A DNA stretch of 64,000 nt from Paenibacillus oleatilyticus. Its GTDB lineage: Bacteria; Bacillota; Bacilli; Paenibacillales; NBRC-103111. Under the pieces are notes generated by a model. That model searched no databases, was not told the DNA's origin, and saw only the letters and a program-made list of their open reading frames with translations. Below, piece by piece: positions 34,688-44,820 of the stretch. The position numbers and the translations under genes were made by a program. Where the stretch lies: positions 201,774 to 265,773 of the forward strand of contig NZ_JAHNZO010000001.1 of the NCBI RefSeq assembly GCF_018998565.1, read 5' to 3'. Every line of letters begins with the position of its first letter. The first letter of the stretch is position 1.

Positions 34688-37600
34688 TTAAAAATTCGGT
34701 ATGAGTCGGATCAATTTATCCGGGGTGCCGTCGCCGTTCTTGTCGCCGTTGTTGCTTGTAATGAAGTAGAGCGAACGGTCCGGCGCTTCAATGATCTCAC
34801 GGATCCGGCCGTAGGTATTTTTATACAGGTAGCTCAGGTTGCCGATCACCGGCTTGCCGTTCTGCTCTTTTACCTGCATGCGGATGATCTGCTTGCCGAC
34901 GAGGTTGGACACGAGCAGATCCCCTTTCCACGGTCCGTCGGAGACGAACGTGATGCCCGACGGGGCCCATCTTGTATTGCCGCTGTGAATGAGGGGCGGC
35001 GTAATGCCCGGCTTGTTCTGATTGTCGCCTTCGTAATCCGGCCATCCGTAGTTGGCTCCCGGCACGATAAGGTTGATTTCGTCCTTGGCGGCTTCACCGT
35101 GCTCCGAGGAGAAGAGGCGGTTCGTTCCCGGCTGCCAGGCAAGTCCTTGCGGGTTGCGGTGGCCTCTCGTATACACCGGCGAGCTGGCGCCGAACGGGTT
35201 GTCGCTCGGAATCGTGCCGTCCAGGTTTAAACGGAAAATTTTTCCTCCGAGGTACGTCAGCGTATCGTCCGTTTTGCCGTAGTTGCCGTTGCTGAAATAC
35301 AACTTGTTATCCGGGCCGACCTTGAGCCGTCCGCCGTTGTGATAGACCGCGCCGGGCAGCTTGTCGAGCAGCACTTTGTCGAGCTTTGCCGTATTGTTAT
35401 TCTCGATCAGGCGGACCAAACGGTTTTTCACGGTATTATTGGAATCCTTGTAAGTATGGTACAAGTACATGTAATGGTTGGTCTCAAAATTCGGGTCGAG
35501 CGCAATCCCCAGCAGCCCGCCTTCGCTTTTCGGCTGATAGTAGAACGGCGCTCCGAGCGTAATGACCGGCGTGCTGCGCACTTGGCCGTTGACGACTACG
35601 CGGACGCGGCCGCTGTTGCGCTCGGTGAAGAAAATCCGTCCGTCCGGAGCAAGCGCCAACGCCCACGGAACCTCCAGATTGTCCGCTACGACCTGCAGCG
35701 TATACGGATCGGTAGAAGTCGCCGAAGTCTTCACGGAAACCGTGTTGCTGGCCGCCGATACGTTGCCCGCCAAATCTCTCGCTTTTACAGTAAAGCTGTA
35801 CGTCGTGTTCGCCTTGAGGCCGCTGACGGTAAAGGTCGTGCCGGTCGTGCTGTCCGCCAGTGTCCCGTCTTTGTACACCTCGTATTTGTACACGCCCACA
35901 TTGTCCGTCGATGCCGTCCAGGCCAAGGAAACGGAGGAGGAGGTTTTGCCCGGACTGGTCAGATTGGAAGGAGCTGTCGGGCTTTGCGTATCCGGCTGTG
36001 CCGCCGTCGTCACGCTGAGCGGTGTACTGGCTTCCGATACGCGTCCTTCTGCATCTTTCGCTTTCACAGTAAAGCTGTACGTCGTGTTCGCCTTGAGGCC
36101 CGTTACCTTAAAGGACGTTGCTGTCGTCGTGCTGCCGGCAAGCTGGCCGTCCCGGTAAACGTCATAGCCGGTGACGCCGATATCGTCCACCGAGGCAAGC
36201 CACGTCAGGTCTACGCTGGTGTCCGTTTTGCTGTCCACAGCCACATTGGTCGGAGCCGTCGGCGGGTAGACGTCCCCCGACGCGTTGACGGTCACTTTGC
36301 TTATCGTAGCCGTGCTGGCCGTGTTCACGTCATGGCTGGTGACCGCCAGACCGAAATATACATTCGCCCCCATGGCGACCGTTACGCTGCCGATATCTCC
36401 CCAGTTCATGCCGTTATTGGAGACAAAGCCTTTGATCACGTTGCCGGTCCGCTGCAGCTTCACCCAGGCAGGGCTTGAAGACGCTTGCTTGACCGATTCC
36501 GTCGATCCTCCCGCCGTGGTCCGGTACTGGAACGTGAAGCCGTTGGACGGGGACAGGAGCAGGTCGGCATGCTTTGCATCGGCATTCAGGTTCTCGCGGA
36601 TCATGATTCCCGCTTTCGCCCAGCCGTCCGTATTCGTTTGGGAGGTGATCAGAGCAACGATCGACCCGTCCCCGCTCCAGGGCCGGTACACATAGCGGAA
36701 TTGGTCCGACGTGCCCCAAATATCTTTGCCCGCGCCGGATACGGTGAACACATCGGTATTCGCATCGTACAGAGCGCTGCCGGCTACGGCCGGGGAACCG
36801 ATATCCTTCGACTGCCACGGAGCCGGAATTTCGCCCGGTCCCGGAGCGTTCGTCGTGACCGATACCGGCGAGCTGGCGGCCGATTGGTTGCCGGCGGCAT
36901 CTTTGGCCTTGACGGTAAACGAATAAGCCGTGCTTGCGGTCAGTCCCGTTACCGTGTACGACGTATCGGCGACATCGGCCTTAACAAGCGTCCCGTCGCG
37001 GTAGATGTCGTAAGCGGTCACGCCGACGTTATCCGTTGAAGCGGCCCAGGTCAACGTCACGGTCGTATCCGTCTTGCCAGCCGCAGCTACGTTCGTCGGC
37101 TCGGTCGGAGCCGTCGTATCGGCCTTGGTCGTTACGCTGAGCTGGCTGCTGGCGGCCGACGAGTTGCCGGCGGCATCCTTCGCCTTCACCGTAAAGCTGT
37201 ACGCCGTGCCTGGCGTCAGCCCTACGACGGAATACGAGGTGCCGAGCGGGCTTCCGATCAAGGTCCCGTTCTGGAACACGTCGTAGCCCGCAACCCCGAC
37301 ATTGTCCGTCGAAGCCGTCCATGACAGATCCACGGTCGTTTCGGTTTGATTCGGCGAGTTCAGACCTGTCGGTACGGAAGGCGCCGTCGTATCCGATCCG
37401 CCAAGGCTTACGTTGGTAAAGGTGGCGGTGTTTAGCTTCGAAACGTTATGGCTCGAAACGGCTAAACCGACATAAACGCTGCTTCCCATCGCAACGGTCG
37501 TCTGGCTTACTTCCGTCCAGGTCGATCCGTCCGTGGAATACGAGCCTTTGAACGTATTGCCGTCACGCTCAAGCTTCAGCCACGACGGACTCGTTGCATT

Positions 37601-38128
37601 CGTCTTCACGCTGGTCGTCGACCCGCCTACGGCGTTCCGGTACTGGAATGTATACAAGCCGGACGGAACCGCGGCGATATCGACGTGCTTGGCGTTCGCA
37701 TCGAGCGTCTCGCGGATCATCAGCCCCGCCTTCGCGAAGTCGTCGGTATTGCCTTGTCCCGTCACTTGCGCGATGATCGCGCCGCTGCCGGTTAACGGCT
37801 GATACACGTAATGGAATTGGTCTGAGGTGCCCCAGATGTCCTTGCCCGCTCCCTTCACCGTATACACGCCCGTACCGGGATTGAAGTCCGCGCTGCCCGC
37901 CAGCGCCGGGGAGCCGATATCTTTGTTCGACCATGGACTGGGAACAGCTGCCATCGTTCCGATGCTTCCGCTGCCGTAGACGGCGGAGGTAGTCGTTGCC
38001 GAAGCGTTCGATTTCCCCGTTTCCAGGCTGTCTTGCCGCGCCTCCTGCCCGAACCCTTGAGCGGGCACCAGGAGCTGCAGCGCGAGCAGCACGGAAATTC
38101 CTAATGCTTTTGCCGCTTTAACCTTCAT
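34688..38128 (-). CDS. Large secreted PQQ-dependent sugar dehydrogenase-like protein with FN3 and lectin-like modules
   Basis: 1146 residues. A signal peptide (to about GFGQEA) is followed by a lectin-like jelly-roll module, two fibronectin type III (FN3) domains, a second lectin-like module (IGSPAVAGSALYD... to VTSHDV), two more FN3 domains, and a C-terminal glucose/sorbosone dehydrogenase beta-propeller of about 340 residues. Conserved propeller features are VPWALALAPDGRIFFTE, the catalytic His of HNGGRL and RGHRNPQGLAW. Such domains oxidise sugars with PQQ, or have lost catalysis. FN3 and lectin modules suggest binding to polysaccharide outside the cell. A Met start at 38128 lacks an ideal ribosome site. 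Confidence 0.88.
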   Translation of the reverse strand: MKVKAAKALGISVLLALQLLVPAQGFGQEARQDSLETGKSNASATTTSAVYGSGSIGTMAAVPSPWSNKDIGSPALAGSADFNPGTGVYTVKGAGKDIWGTSDQFHYVYQPLTGSGAIIAQVTGQGNTDDFAKAGLMIRETLDANAKHVDIAAVPSGLYTFQYRNAVGGSTTSVKTNATSPSWLKLERDGNTFKGSYSTDGSTWTEVSQTTVAMGSSVYVGLAVSSHNVSKLNTATFTNVSLGGSDTTAPSVPTGLNSPNQTETTVDLSWTASTDNVGVAGYDVFQNGTLIGSPLGTSYSVVGLTPGTAYSFTVKAKDAAGNSSAASSQLSVTTKADTTAPTEPTNVAAAGKTDTTVTLTWAASTDNVGVTAYDIYRDGTLVKADVADTSYTVTGLTASTAYSFTVKAKDAAGNQSAASSPVSVTTNAPGPGEIPAPWQSKDIGSPAVAGSALYDANTDVFTVSGAGKDIWGTSDQFRYVYRPWSGDGSIVALITSQTNTDGWAKAGIMIRENLNADAKHADLLLSPSNGFTFQYRTTAGGSTESVKQASSSPAWVKLQRTGNVIKGFVSNNGMNWGDIGSVTVAMGANVYFGLAVTSHDVNTASTATISKVTVNASGDVYPPTAPTNVAVDSKTDTSVDLTWLASVDDIGVTGYDVYRDGQLAGSTTTATSFKVTGLKANTTYSFTVKAKDAEGRVSEASTPLSVTTAAQPDTQSPTAPSNLTSPGKTSSSVSLAWTASTDNVGVYKYEVYKDGTLADSTTGTTFTVSGLKANTTYSFTVKARDLAGNVSAASNTVSVKTSATSTDPYTLQVVADNLEVPWALALAPDGRIFFTERNSGRVRVVVNGQVRSTPVITLGAPFYYQPKSEGGLLGIALDPNFETNHYMYLYHTYKDSNNTVKNRLVRLIENNNTAKLDKVLLDKLPGAVYHNGGRLKVGPDNKLYFSNGNYGKTDDTLTYLGGKIFRLNLDGTIPSDNPFGASSPVYTRGHRNPQGLAWQPGTNRLFSSEHGEAAKDEINLIVPGANYGWPDYEGDNQNKPGITPPLIHSGNTRWAPSGITFVSDGPWKGDLLVSNLVGKQIIRMQVKEQNGKPVIGNLSYLYKNTYGRIREIIEAPDRSLYFITSNNGDKNGDGTPDKLIRLIPNF

Positions 38129-38246
38129 CCTCAAATCATGCTCCCTTCCATGAATTTTGCAAAAAATAAGACGTATAAGCCGAAGCCACCGGTTTCCCCC
38201 ACCTCCCTTCCTAACCGCCATCGCCTGCTTTTTTTCTACCCTATAA

Positions 38247-38312
38247 CAAAAAAAGAGACGGCAACCTTAGTTTTCAGAAACTTGAACTGAACGGAAAGGT
38301 GTCATCTCTTGG
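38247..38312 (-). terminator. Terminator or attenuator upstream of the dehydrogenase gene
   Basis: On the minus strand AAGAGATGACACCT pairs imperfectly with AGGTTGCCGTCTCTT and is followed by T7. It lies about 120 bases before the dehydrogenase start, so it either ends upstream transcription or acts as a leader attenuator. Confidence 0.6.
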
Positions 38313-38420
38313 ACCGATAACCATATATTAACATCATCATACCTTTATCATAGTGATTTTTCCATTTCCTTTATTGATCTCTTACTTGCCGGATATTGAC
38401 AAAGATTATTGTATAGAAAA

Positions 38421-38442
38421 ACGGGCCCTTTCAGGCCCGTCG
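38421..38442. terminator. Hairpin, left flanking copy of palindromic element C
   Basis: ACGGGCC-CTTTCA-GGCCCGT. Nineteen bases (38424-38442) recur at 38663-38681 with one difference. Confidence 0.75.
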
Positions 38443-38662
38443 AGTTTGTTGAAAAAGTGGTCAATTGAAGTAATAGAGAGATGTACAAGGGGGTGGGGTA
38501 TACACTTCCGGTCGCTCTTGTCCGCAGGAAATTTTGATTTGAAGCCGCTTCGCAGCGGATATTTCCCGCGGACAAAGGCGAACGCTGTCGCTCCTCCAGT
38601 GCATACCCCACCTCCGTATGTTTCTCTGTATTAGTAAAACCACTTTCTTGACAAACACAGCA
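38443..38662. mobile_element. Terminator-nested palindromic element, copy C
   Basis: 220 bp. The terminal inverted repeat TTGTTGAAAAAGTGGT pairs with ACCACTTTCTTGACAA with two differences. The outer stem GGTGGGGTAT(ACACT) pairs with its complement with one mismatch. The inner stem TGTCCGC/GCGGACA plus GGAAAT/ATTTCC encloses CCGCT-TCGC-AGCGG. CGCTCTTG and CAAAGGCGAACG are as in copy B. No protein is encoded. Confidence 0.85.
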
Positions 38663-38681
38663 GGCCCTTTCGGGCCCGTCG
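38663..38681. terminator. Hairpin, right flanking copy of element C
   Basis: GGCCC-TTTC-GGGCC with a T-rich tail (TTCTTTT); near-exact repeat of 38424-38442. Confidence 0.75.
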
Positions 38682-38713
38682 TTCTTTTCAATAATCCTTC
38701 GTATAACCGGCCC

Positions 38714-39274
38714 CTACTCCTCTAGCGGCTTGCCGAATTCGTACAGCCTTCCTGCCGCGGCATCGGCAGCAAGCCGTTCCAGCCAGCGCAGCTCCGTGAC
38801 GGCGTGCTCCCAGCGGCCTTTCATCATATGTAGCACGCTGCGCGGCACGGTAGGGATATGCTCCTCGTAGATGTCATGCAGCAAGGCTACGATGCGGCGC
38901 TGCTCTTCAATCTTTTGCGTAATAATGGCATGAATACGCTGCGCATCTCCATGAAAGGCGAACACCAGCGCCGCATACATCGGGTGAAAGACGGTCGTGC
39001 GGCTCTCGAATTGCTCCAGCAGCAGGCGGTGAAACAGCTGCCTGCCTTCTTCCGTGATGCGGTAGACGGTGCGGTCGGGACGTCCGCTCTCCTTTACAAT
39101 TTCCAGCGCCTCAATGTACCCTTCTTTATTCAGCGTATCGATAGCGTAGTACAGCGAGCCTTCCTGCATTTTAATGTAGTGGAGCATGGCCCGCTCCTTC
39201 ATTTTATGCCGCAATTCGTAGGGATGGCTGTCTCCTTCCATGAGCAGACCCAAAATGACGAGCTTCATGGACAA
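38714..39274 (-). CDS. PadR-family transcriptional regulator
   Basis: 186 residues. The N-terminal winged helix (LVILGLLMEGDSHPYELRHKMKER, then EGSLYYAIDTLNKEGYIE and GRPDRTVYRITEEGRQLF) is characteristic, and a helical dimerisation part follows. It starts 15 bases after the DHA2 efflux gene, so both are one transcript. A perfect palindrome between the -35 and -10 boxes of that transcript is the likely binding site, making it an autorepressor of the pump. Confidence 0.9.
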   Translation of the reverse strand: MSMKLVILGLLMEGDSHPYELRHKMKERAMLHYIKMQEGSLYYAIDTLNKEGYIEALEIVKESGRPDRTVYRITEEGRQLFHRLLLEQFESRTTVFHPMYAALVFAFHGDAQRIHAIITQKIEEQRRIVALLHDIYEEHIPTVPRSVLHMMKGRWEHAVTELRWLERLAADAAAGRLYEFGKPLEE

Positions 39275-39289
39275 CCGTATTCACCTGCC

Positions 39290-40864
<1,575 letters not shown>

Positions 40865-40895
40865 TTACCTGGATGTATTTTTAGTGCTAAACTGA

Positions 40896-40923
40896 ATTAT
40901 ACTCAAATTTGAGTAGGTGACAA
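40896..40923 (-). promoter_or_regulatory. Promoter of the MFS/PadR operon
   Basis: On the minus strand TTGTCA (40918-40923), a 16-base spacer and TATAAT (40896-40901). Confidence 0.8.
40900..40915. promoter_or_regulatory. Perfect palindromic operator, probably PadR-bound
   Basis: TACTCAAATTTGAGTA is a 16-bp perfect palindrome filling the spacer between -35 and -10 of the operon promoter. Binding there would block RNA polymerase. Confidence 0.75.
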
Positions 40924-41089
40924 GAGCAAGTGTGATTTTTTTCTCTGGGCGTAGTTTGCCCTAATCTTTTAAGTATCATATAATGGAGTAAGTCAAGAAA
41001 TTGTATTTATGCTTACTAAATAAATGATAAAATTTGCTTATTTCGAGAATGCTATTGGAAGCGTTCGCGCCCCGGTGAGGAGGAACGAT

Positions 41090-41992
41090 GTGAATCTCAA
41101 TCAGTTGGAAACGCTCATTACGATATCCAAGACCATGAGCTTTCGCAAAGCGGGCGAAATTCTGAATCTGACCCAGCCGGCCGTCTCGGCGCAAATTAAA
41201 AGTCTGGAAGACGAATTCAAAACGGTGCTGATCGACCGCAACCAGCCGGTTACGCTGACCGACAGCGGCCAAGTCTTTCTTGAACATGCGGAGATTATTT
41301 TACAGACGGTCGAAGATTTGAAGCAGCGGCTTTCGGACTTGAACCAAACGCCGCAAGGACATATTCATCTGGGAACGACAACTTCGATCGCGATCCAAAT
41401 TTTGCCAAGGGTGCTGTCTTATTTTCAGAACCAGTTCCCCTTGATCAAAACAACCATCCATTCGATGACCACCTCGCAAATCATGCACAGCGTCGAAAAC
41501 GGAACGATCGATATCGGCATCACCTACCTGTTCGACAAGCATCCCGCGCTTGAAAGCTCCGTGCTTTATTACGATACGTTCGAGCTGGTCGTCTCCCCCG
41601 ATCATCCGCTTGCGCGTTTCGCGCATGTGCCGATCGAGCGGCTTCACGAGCTGCCGCTGATCATGCTGTCTCCGGAAACGGCCGGACGGAGGTTCGTGGA
41701 TCAAATTCTGAAGCAGCTGTACATCACCCCTCAGGTAGTAATGGAGTTGTCCAGCAGCGAGGAAGTAAAACGGATGGTGGAGCTGAATCTCGGGGCGGCG
41801 ATCATCTCGAAGCTGTCGATCCAAAGCGAGCTGCGCCTCGGGACGCTCAAGATGATCAAGGTGAACGAGCTCGAAATCAGCCACCCGGTCGGGGTGGTAT
41901 ACAAGTCTGGACGCTATCTGAGCTCGGCGCTGCATCAGTTTCTACAGGATTTGAAGGGCATGCAGGAAACTCAATTCATAGGTTCGGAGTGA
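41090..41992 (+). CDS. LysR-family transcriptional regulator
   Basis: 300 residues. GTG 41090 follows GAGGAGG; in-frame sequence before it is untranslated. The helix-turn-helix is at about 1-60 (LNQLETLITISKTMSFRKAGEILNLTQPAVSAQIKSLE, here in pieces), followed by two periplasmic-binding-type subdomains (about 90-295) for an effector. It is 9 bases ahead of the PHP phosphatase gene on the same strand; divergent from the MFS/PadR operon. The regulated genes are not certain. Confidence 0.9.
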   Translation: MNLNQLETLITISKTMSFRKAGEILNLTQPAVSAQIKSLEDEFKTVLIDRNQPVTLTDSGQVFLEHAEIILQTVEDLKQRLSDLNQTPQGHIHLGTTTSIAIQILPRVLSYFQNQFPLIKTTIHSMTTSQIMHSVENGTIDIGITYLFDKHPALESSVLYYDTFELVVSPDHPLARFAHVPIERLHELPLIMLSPETAGRRFVDQILKQLYITPQVVMELSSSEEVKRMVELNLGAAIISKLSIQSELRLGTLKMIKVNELEISHPVGVVYKSGRYLSSALHQFLQDLKGMQETQFIGSE

Positions 41993-42001
41993 GGGAACGC
42001 C

Positions 42002-42808
42002 ATGAAATTCGATTTGCATACGCATCACGAACGGTGCGGTCACGCGACCGGAACTATCCGCGATTATATCGAAGCGGGGATCAAGAACGGCCTGCAAGTC
42101 ATCGGAATTTCCGATCACTCGCCGTACTTTGCAAGCAGCGTGGACCGGGAGCAGCCCGGCATCGCGATGGCGAAGAGCGAGTTCGCCCGTTACGTGGAGG
42201 AAGTGCTGAAGCTGAAGGAGGAGTACCGCGGACGCATTGACGTTCTGCTCGGAGTCGAATCGGACTTCTTCCCCGAGGTGGCGGACGTATACCGCAAAGT
42301 GTACGAGCAGTATCCGTTCGACTATATCATCGGGTCGGTGCATTTGTCGGGCGGCGTCAGCATCTTCAACCGGAAGCGGTGGAACGGACTGACGGACCGT
42401 CAGAAGGTGGAGCAAAAGGAGCTGTACTACGATCTGATCGAGCAATCCGCGCGCAGCGGCATGTTCCAGATTCTCGGCCACATCGACGCGATGCGCGGCT
42501 TCTACCCGGCCTTCTCCGATATTCAGACCGATGCGGTAGACCGCACGCTGCAGACCATCGCGAAGTACGATATTGCGATCGAGATCAACACCTCCGGCAA
42601 AACGAAGGATTGCGGCGGCTGGTACCCGATCGACGAGATTTTGGAACGGGCGCTTCATTTCGGCGTCCAGGTCTCGTTCGGCTCGGACGCGCACGTCCCT
42701 TCCCGGGTTGGCGACGACTGGGATGAGGTAGCTGCAAGGCTTAAGGAAATCGGGTTCCGCGAATGGGTGTACTACAAGGAAAAACAAAAGCAGGTCGTCC
42801 CTTTATAG
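42002..42808 (+). CDS. hisK: Histidinol-phosphatase, PHP family (HisK-like)
   Basis: 268 residues. The PHP metal-binding motifs are in order: DLHTHHERCGH (4-14), GISDHSP (about 35-41), GVESDFF, GSVHL, GHIDAMR and the final FGSDAHVP. Firmicutes HisK-type enzymes dephosphorylate histidinol phosphate in histidine synthesis; the same family also includes other phosphoesterases. It lies right behind the LysR gene and ends in a terminator, not in a his operon. Confidence 0.85.
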   Translation: MKFDLHTHHERCGHATGTIRDYIEAGIKNGLQVIGISDHSPYFASSVDREQPGIAMAKSEFARYVEEVLKLKEEYRGRIDVLLGVESDFFPEVADVYRKVYEQYPFDYIIGSVHLSGGVSIFNRKRWNGLTDRQKVEQKELYYDLIEQSARSGMFQILGHIDAMRGFYPAFSDIQTDAVDRTLQTIAKYDIAIEINTSGKTKDCGGWYPIDEILERALHFGVQVSFGSDAHVPSRVGDDWDEVAARLKEIGFREWVYYKEKQKQVVPL

Positions 42809-42819
42809 CGTAAGGGCAA

Positions 42820-42873
42820 AAAAATATCCGGCAAATTCCCCGAGGGCCGAGGAATTTGAGCCGGATATTTGTG
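42820..42873. terminator. Bidirectional terminator
   Basis: AAATATCCGGCAAATTCC pairs with GGAATTTGAGCCGGATATTT with one bulge, serving hisK and the converging small gene. Confidence 0.85.
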
Positions 42874-42896
42874 CTTTGAAGGCCGCTCGGCCGCGC

Positions 42897-43421
42897 TTAT
42901 CTTGCAGTCCGTTTTGGTCCCGCGGCTCTCGCGAGCTTCGCAACCGCCCGGGAACGGGGCTTGCGTACGGCTTTGGCCGGAGGCCTGAGGCTCTTGACCT
43001 TCGCTCCGCCGCCGAACAGACCGCCCAAGCTCCCGAAGCTGCTGAACAGCTTGAAAATTGGGCTGACCTGCTTTACGATGGTGAACACCTTCTGTACCTT
43101 GCCCATGGTGGAAATGATGCCGTCGAGACCTCCGATCGTATTGAAGAACGAGAGGAAGCCCCCGCCGCCACCGGCCCCTCTGGCCACCTCCGCCGTACCT
43201 ACGCCTCCGCCAGGTACACCGCTGACGGTACGTTCAATACTGGAAAAGCCGCCCAAGCCTCCGCCGATGCCGAGCGGGCTGAATAGCCCCCGCACCTGAG
43301 CCGTATTCATATGGGGAGCGGGATGTAACGGACGCAGCCGGCAGGCAGCGCCTCGTTTTACCGATTTGACTGTACGGGCCGAAGCTTTTTTGGGAGCGGC
43401 ATTACGCTTTTTATTGTTCAT
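42897..43421 (-). CDS. Small protein with basic ends and a Gly-rich hydrophobic core, unrecognised
   Basis: 174 residues, very unusual composition. Residues 1-35 and about 145-174 are rich in Lys, Arg, Ala and Pro; the centre has glycine runs (GIGGGLGGF, GAGGGGGF) and hydrophobic helices (FLSFFNTIGGLDGIISTMG; FTIVKQVSPIFKLFSSFG). The layout recalls spore-coat or spore-associated proteins of Bacillales such as VrrA/YqfQ-like proteins, but I cannot name a family. An AAGGAAGGGA site precedes ATG 43421. Single gene. Confidence 0.6.
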   Translation of the reverse strand: MNNKKRNAAPKKASARTVKSVKRGAACRLRPLHPAPHMNTAQVRGLFSPLGIGGGLGGFSSIERTVSGVPGGGVGTAEVARGAGGGGGFLSFFNTIGGLDGIISTMGKVQKVFTIVKQVSPIFKLFSSFGSLGGLFGGGAKVKSLRPPAKAVRKPRSRAVAKLARAAGPKRTAR

Positions 43422-43576
43422 TCGTCGATCCCTTCCTTAGCTGAGAAATGAATCCGACTTGTCTGATACATCAGCGTATGTCGGTCCGCCCTTCCGCGTA
43501 TGGGTAGGTGGACCGGTTGAAGGAAAATGGGTGTATATTCAAGAAAAACACATGTCCAATGGGAGGTATTCCGAGT

Positions 43577-44056
43577 ATGACGATACGCCGCGCTACGGCT
43601 CATGACGCGACTCTGCTCAGCGAGCTGTCATTTCGCTCGAAAGCTTATTGGGGCTACGATCCGCAGTTTATGGAAGCCTGCCGCGAGGACCTGACGCTGC
43701 GCCCCGAACATATCCGTTCGTCGTCCGTCTACCTGCTTGAGACGGACGACGGTGAAATGGCCGGCTTTTACAGCCTGCGGCCTCCGGGTTCGGGCGGTTC
43801 GTCCGATTCGGTGGCCGAGCTCGACAGCCTGTTTATCGCCCCCGAATACATCGGCCGCGGGTACGGAAAACGGCTGTGGAGCCATATGCTTGCTACCGCC
43901 GCCGAGCTTCGCCTCCCGTGTATCCGCATTCACAGCGACCCGCATGCGGAAGCATTTTACACCAAAATGGGCGCCGTGCGGATCGGCGAAATCGAATCCA
44001 CCGTTTTCCCGGACCGGAAGCTCCCGCTGATGGAGCTGCTCCTTACTGCTCCTTGA
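43577..44056 (+). CDS. GNAT-family N-acetyltransferase
   Basis: 159 residues; ATG 43577 follows GGGAGG with a 10-base gap. The acetyl-CoA loop is in ELDSLFIAPEYIGRGYGKRLW (R/Q-x2-G-x-G/A), and HAEAFYTKMGAVRIGE is the usual end of the fold. The acceptor substrate cannot be inferred. It lies 32 bases ahead of the response regulator gene and might share its transcript. Confidence 0.85.
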   Translation: MTIRRATAHDATLLSELSFRSKAYWGYDPQFMEACREDLTLRPEHIRSSSVYLLETDDGEMAGFYSLRPPGSGGSSDSVAELDSLFIAPEYIGRGYGKRLWSHMLATAAELRLPCIRIHSDPHAEAFYTKMGAVRIGEIESTVFPDRKLPLMELLLTAP

Positions 44057-44088
44057 TATCGAACGAGAATTGCAAAGGAGGAAGCGCC

Positions 44089-44820
44089 ATGCTCCATGAG
44101 ATGTCCGATATCGCGGGCAAAAAAATCGTCATCATCGACGATGAACCAGACCTCGTCAACCTTCTCGATGCCGTGCTGCGCAAAGAAGGATTCCGCTTGG
44201 TATTCAAAGCGGCCACCGGGCTTGCCGGCATCGAGCTGTGCCGCAGCGAAAAGCCGGATCTGATCGTCCTCGACGTCATGCTGCCGGATCTCGACGGCTT
44301 TGCCGTTTGCCAGCAGCTGCGGCAATTCACGCTTGCGCCAATCTTTTTCCTGTCCGCCAAAAACGAAGACGTGGACAAGCTGCTGGGGCTCAGCCTCGGC
44401 GGCGACGACTACATCACAAAGCCGTTCAGCCCGAAGGAAGTCGCGTACCGGATGAAGGCGTACTTCCGCCGCAACCGGTACGCGGCCATGCAGGAGGAAA
44501 ACCGCAGCACCTACGAATTCGGCAGCGTGACGATCGACGAGAAGCAGGGCGAAGTACGCAAGCACGGCGTTCCCGTGACGCTCACCGCCAAAGAATACCA
44601 GCTGCTGCTGTTTTTGGCCCGGCACCCGGGACAGCTGTTCAGCAAGGCGCATTTGTACGAAACCGTATGGGGCGATTCGTATACGGGATATGACAATACG
44701 GTGATGGTGCACATGCGCCACCTGCGGGAAAAGCTGGAGGACAAGCCGTCGGAGCCGGAATATTTGCTGACCGTGCGGGGACTCGGCTATAAGCTGCAGC
44801 GAAAGGACGGACGGCCGTGA
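44089..44820 (+). CDS. OmpR-family response regulator of the lantibiotic-type immunity operon
   Basis: 243 residues; ATG 44089 follows AAAGGAGG. The receiver has IDDEPD, the phosphorylated Asp in LIVLDVMLPDLDG, and ITKPFSP; the winged helix ends RGLGYKLQRK. Its stop overlaps the kinase start (GTGA). It should activate the ABC genes that follow the kinase, where TTAAGG direct repeats occur one helical turn apart. Confidence 0.92.
   Translation: MLHEMSDIAGKKIVIIDDEPDLVNLLDAVLRKEGFRLVFKAATGLAGIELCRSEKPDLIVLDVMLPDLDGFAVCQQLRQFTLAPIFFLSAKNEDVDKLLGLSLGGDDYITKPFSPKEVAYRMKAYFRRNRYAAMQEENRSTYEFGSVTIDEKQGEVRKHGVPVTLTAKEYQLLLFLARHPGQLFSKAHLYETVWGDSYTGYDNTVMVHMRHLREKLEDKPSEPEYLLTVRGLGYKLQRKDGRP

Larger units (their letters stand above)
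38129..38713. other. Intergenic region with three hairpins and palindromic element C
   Basis: From the left: the leader of the dehydrogenase gene, a minus-strand terminator (38247-38312), two copies of a GGGCCC-type hairpin (38421-38442 and 38661-38681) with the palindromic element between them, then the end of the PadR gene. No gene is seen. Confidence 0.6.
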
